From Flavobacteriales bacterium (GTDB lineage: Bacteria > Bacteroidota > Bacteroidia > Flavobacteriales > BACL11), in the NCBI GenBank assembly GCA_002710495.1, contig PAKE01000002.1, positions 14,357 to 21,328 on the forward strand: 6,972 nt of DNA, read 5' to 3'. A program made the translations under genes and the position numbers. Each line of letters starts with the position of its first letter. Position 1 is the first letter of the stretch. The notes beneath the pieces are model-generated. The model worked only from the letters and a program-made list of their open reading frames with translations. It made no database searches and had not been told where the DNA came from. Shown here in pieces: positions 6,503-6,972 of this stretch.

Positions 6503-6797
6503 ATTTATCATCATTATTTACATGGAGCATCCAATCTGCTTTTTTGTTAAGTTCTTGTAATTCATTATATGTATCAAAACGAACAGCAATTGACTCAAAA
6601 ATTAAACGAATTATCAATAGTCCTAAAATAGGAGTTATTATAAAAAGTATAATGTACTCCAATGAAATATAATCTATATGTTCTATATTTAAATAAGCAA
6701 AAGTAAAGAAGCATGAAACAATCAATATCACAAACACGACCCATAATAAACGAATAATATTAAAAGTATAATATGTGTCAAAAATATTTTTACTCAT
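6501..6797 (-). CDS. Small two-helix membrane protein, DUF4282-like
   Basis: Protein of unknown function, 98 residues. It starts MSKNIFDTYYTFN, then has two hydrophobic helices, about 15-38 (LLWVVFVILIVSCFFTF) and 48-72 (YIILFIITPILGLLIIRLIF). A polar cytosolic-looking tail begins RLIFESIAVRFDTYNELQEL. The order (short F-rich start, two helices, then R..FE...V.F) resembles DUF4282 proteins, but the match is by eye only. I chose the ATG at 6797: it lies 13 bases after the stop of the upstream DUF3467 gene. A longer reading begins at TTG 6836 but overlaps that gene by 26 bases and adds a hydrophilic stretch ahead of the natural start. It is probably cotranscribed with the DUF3467 gene and converges on the M1 peptidase gene. 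Confidence 0.7.
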   Translation of the reverse strand: MSKNIFDTYYTFNIIRLLWVVFVILIVSCFFTFAYLNIEHIDYISLEYIILFIITPILGLLIIRLIFESIAVRFDTYNELQELNKKADWMLHVNNDDK

Positions 6798-6810
6798 AAT
6801 TTTTATGAAT

Positions 6811-6972
6811 TTATGCTTGAGCAGTTGGTCCTCCAAAATTCATTGGGATTCCTTTATTTGGATCTACATCTGCAATCTTACCAAACTGATCTTCAAACTT
6901 AGATATGTTATCTACTAAAGCTTTCATCAATCTTTTTGCATGCTGTGGAGTTAAGATTACTCTTGATTTTAC
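6811..6972 (-). CDS. DUF3467 protein, C-terminal part (runs off right edge)
   Basis: The last 53 codons of a gene whose start is outside the window; it is absent from longer-ORF listings because it is cut short here. The visible sequence opens VKSRVILTPQHAKRLMKAL and continues with DNISKFEDQFGKI, the conserved C-terminal half of DUF3467, a small cytosolic protein family of unknown function. The end (NFGGPTAQA) is glycine/proline-rich and poorly conserved. In many Bacteroidota, as I recall, a DUF3467 gene follows rpoC, so the RNA polymerase operon may lie just beyond the right edge; this cannot be seen here. The small membrane-protein gene starts 13 bases downstream. Confidence 0.8.
   Translation of the reverse strand, partial: VKSRVILTPQHAKRLMKALVDNISKFEDQFGKIADVDPNKGIPMNFGGPTAQA

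Noticed and set aside
6798..6836. Thirteen-codon N-terminal extension of the small membrane protein from a TTG start.
   Set aside because: It overlaps the end of the DUF3467 gene in another frame, and an ATG directly after that gene gives a normal start.

Overview
The window looks like chromosomal DNA from a low-GC member of the Bacteroidota, probably a flavobacterium-like lineage. The base composition is strongly AT-rich. No convincing Shine-Dalgarno sequences precede the genes. TAnnTTTG-type promoter elements occur in the one divergent intergenic gap. The proteins have a Bacteroidota flavour: the HisRS type, DUF4440-like lipoproteins, an M1 peptidase fused to a barrel, and a DUF3467 protein. 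Apart from one striking domain insertion the window is ordinary core genome. I see no mobile element, tRNA, rRNA or CRISPR array, and no gene-free stretch reaches 300 bases.

Layout. (1) Positions 1-1774, minus strand: histidyl-tRNA synthetase (hisS), then histidine ammonia-lyase (hutH), which starts inside the hisS stop codon (TAATG) and runs off the left edge. (2) 1775-1846: a 72-bp AT-rich divergent promoter region. (3) 1847-6455, plus strand: a tight three-gene cluster with gaps of 1 and 3 bases, encoding a lipoprotein, a UbiA-family membrane prenyltransferase, and a 976-residue secreted M1 metallopeptidase with a C-terminal outer-membrane-barrel-like domain. (4) 6456-6500: a short convergent gap with an A-tract/T-tract inverted repeat, possibly a bidirectional terminator. 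(5) 6501-6972, minus strand: a small two-helix membrane protein (DUF4282-like) downstream of the C-terminal end of a DUF3467 protein that continues past the right edge.

The main discovery candidate is the lipoprotein at 1847-2671. Its N-terminal ~90 residues and last ~28 residues together make one NTF2-like/DUF4440 domain. Between them sit about 130 residues that read as the extracytoplasmic loop domain of the cell-division protein FtsX, without either flanking transmembrane helix and without the permease. The result is a lipid-anchored NTF2-like protein displaying an FtsX ectodomain, in frame and apparently intact. FtsX ectodomains recruit and activate peptidoglycan hydrolases or their activators, so a periplasmic role touching that machinery is a testable inference. 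The other two genes of the cluster also act at the envelope (isoprenoid chemistry in the inner membrane, a peptidase probably at the outer membrane), but nothing in the sequence shows that the three work in one pathway.
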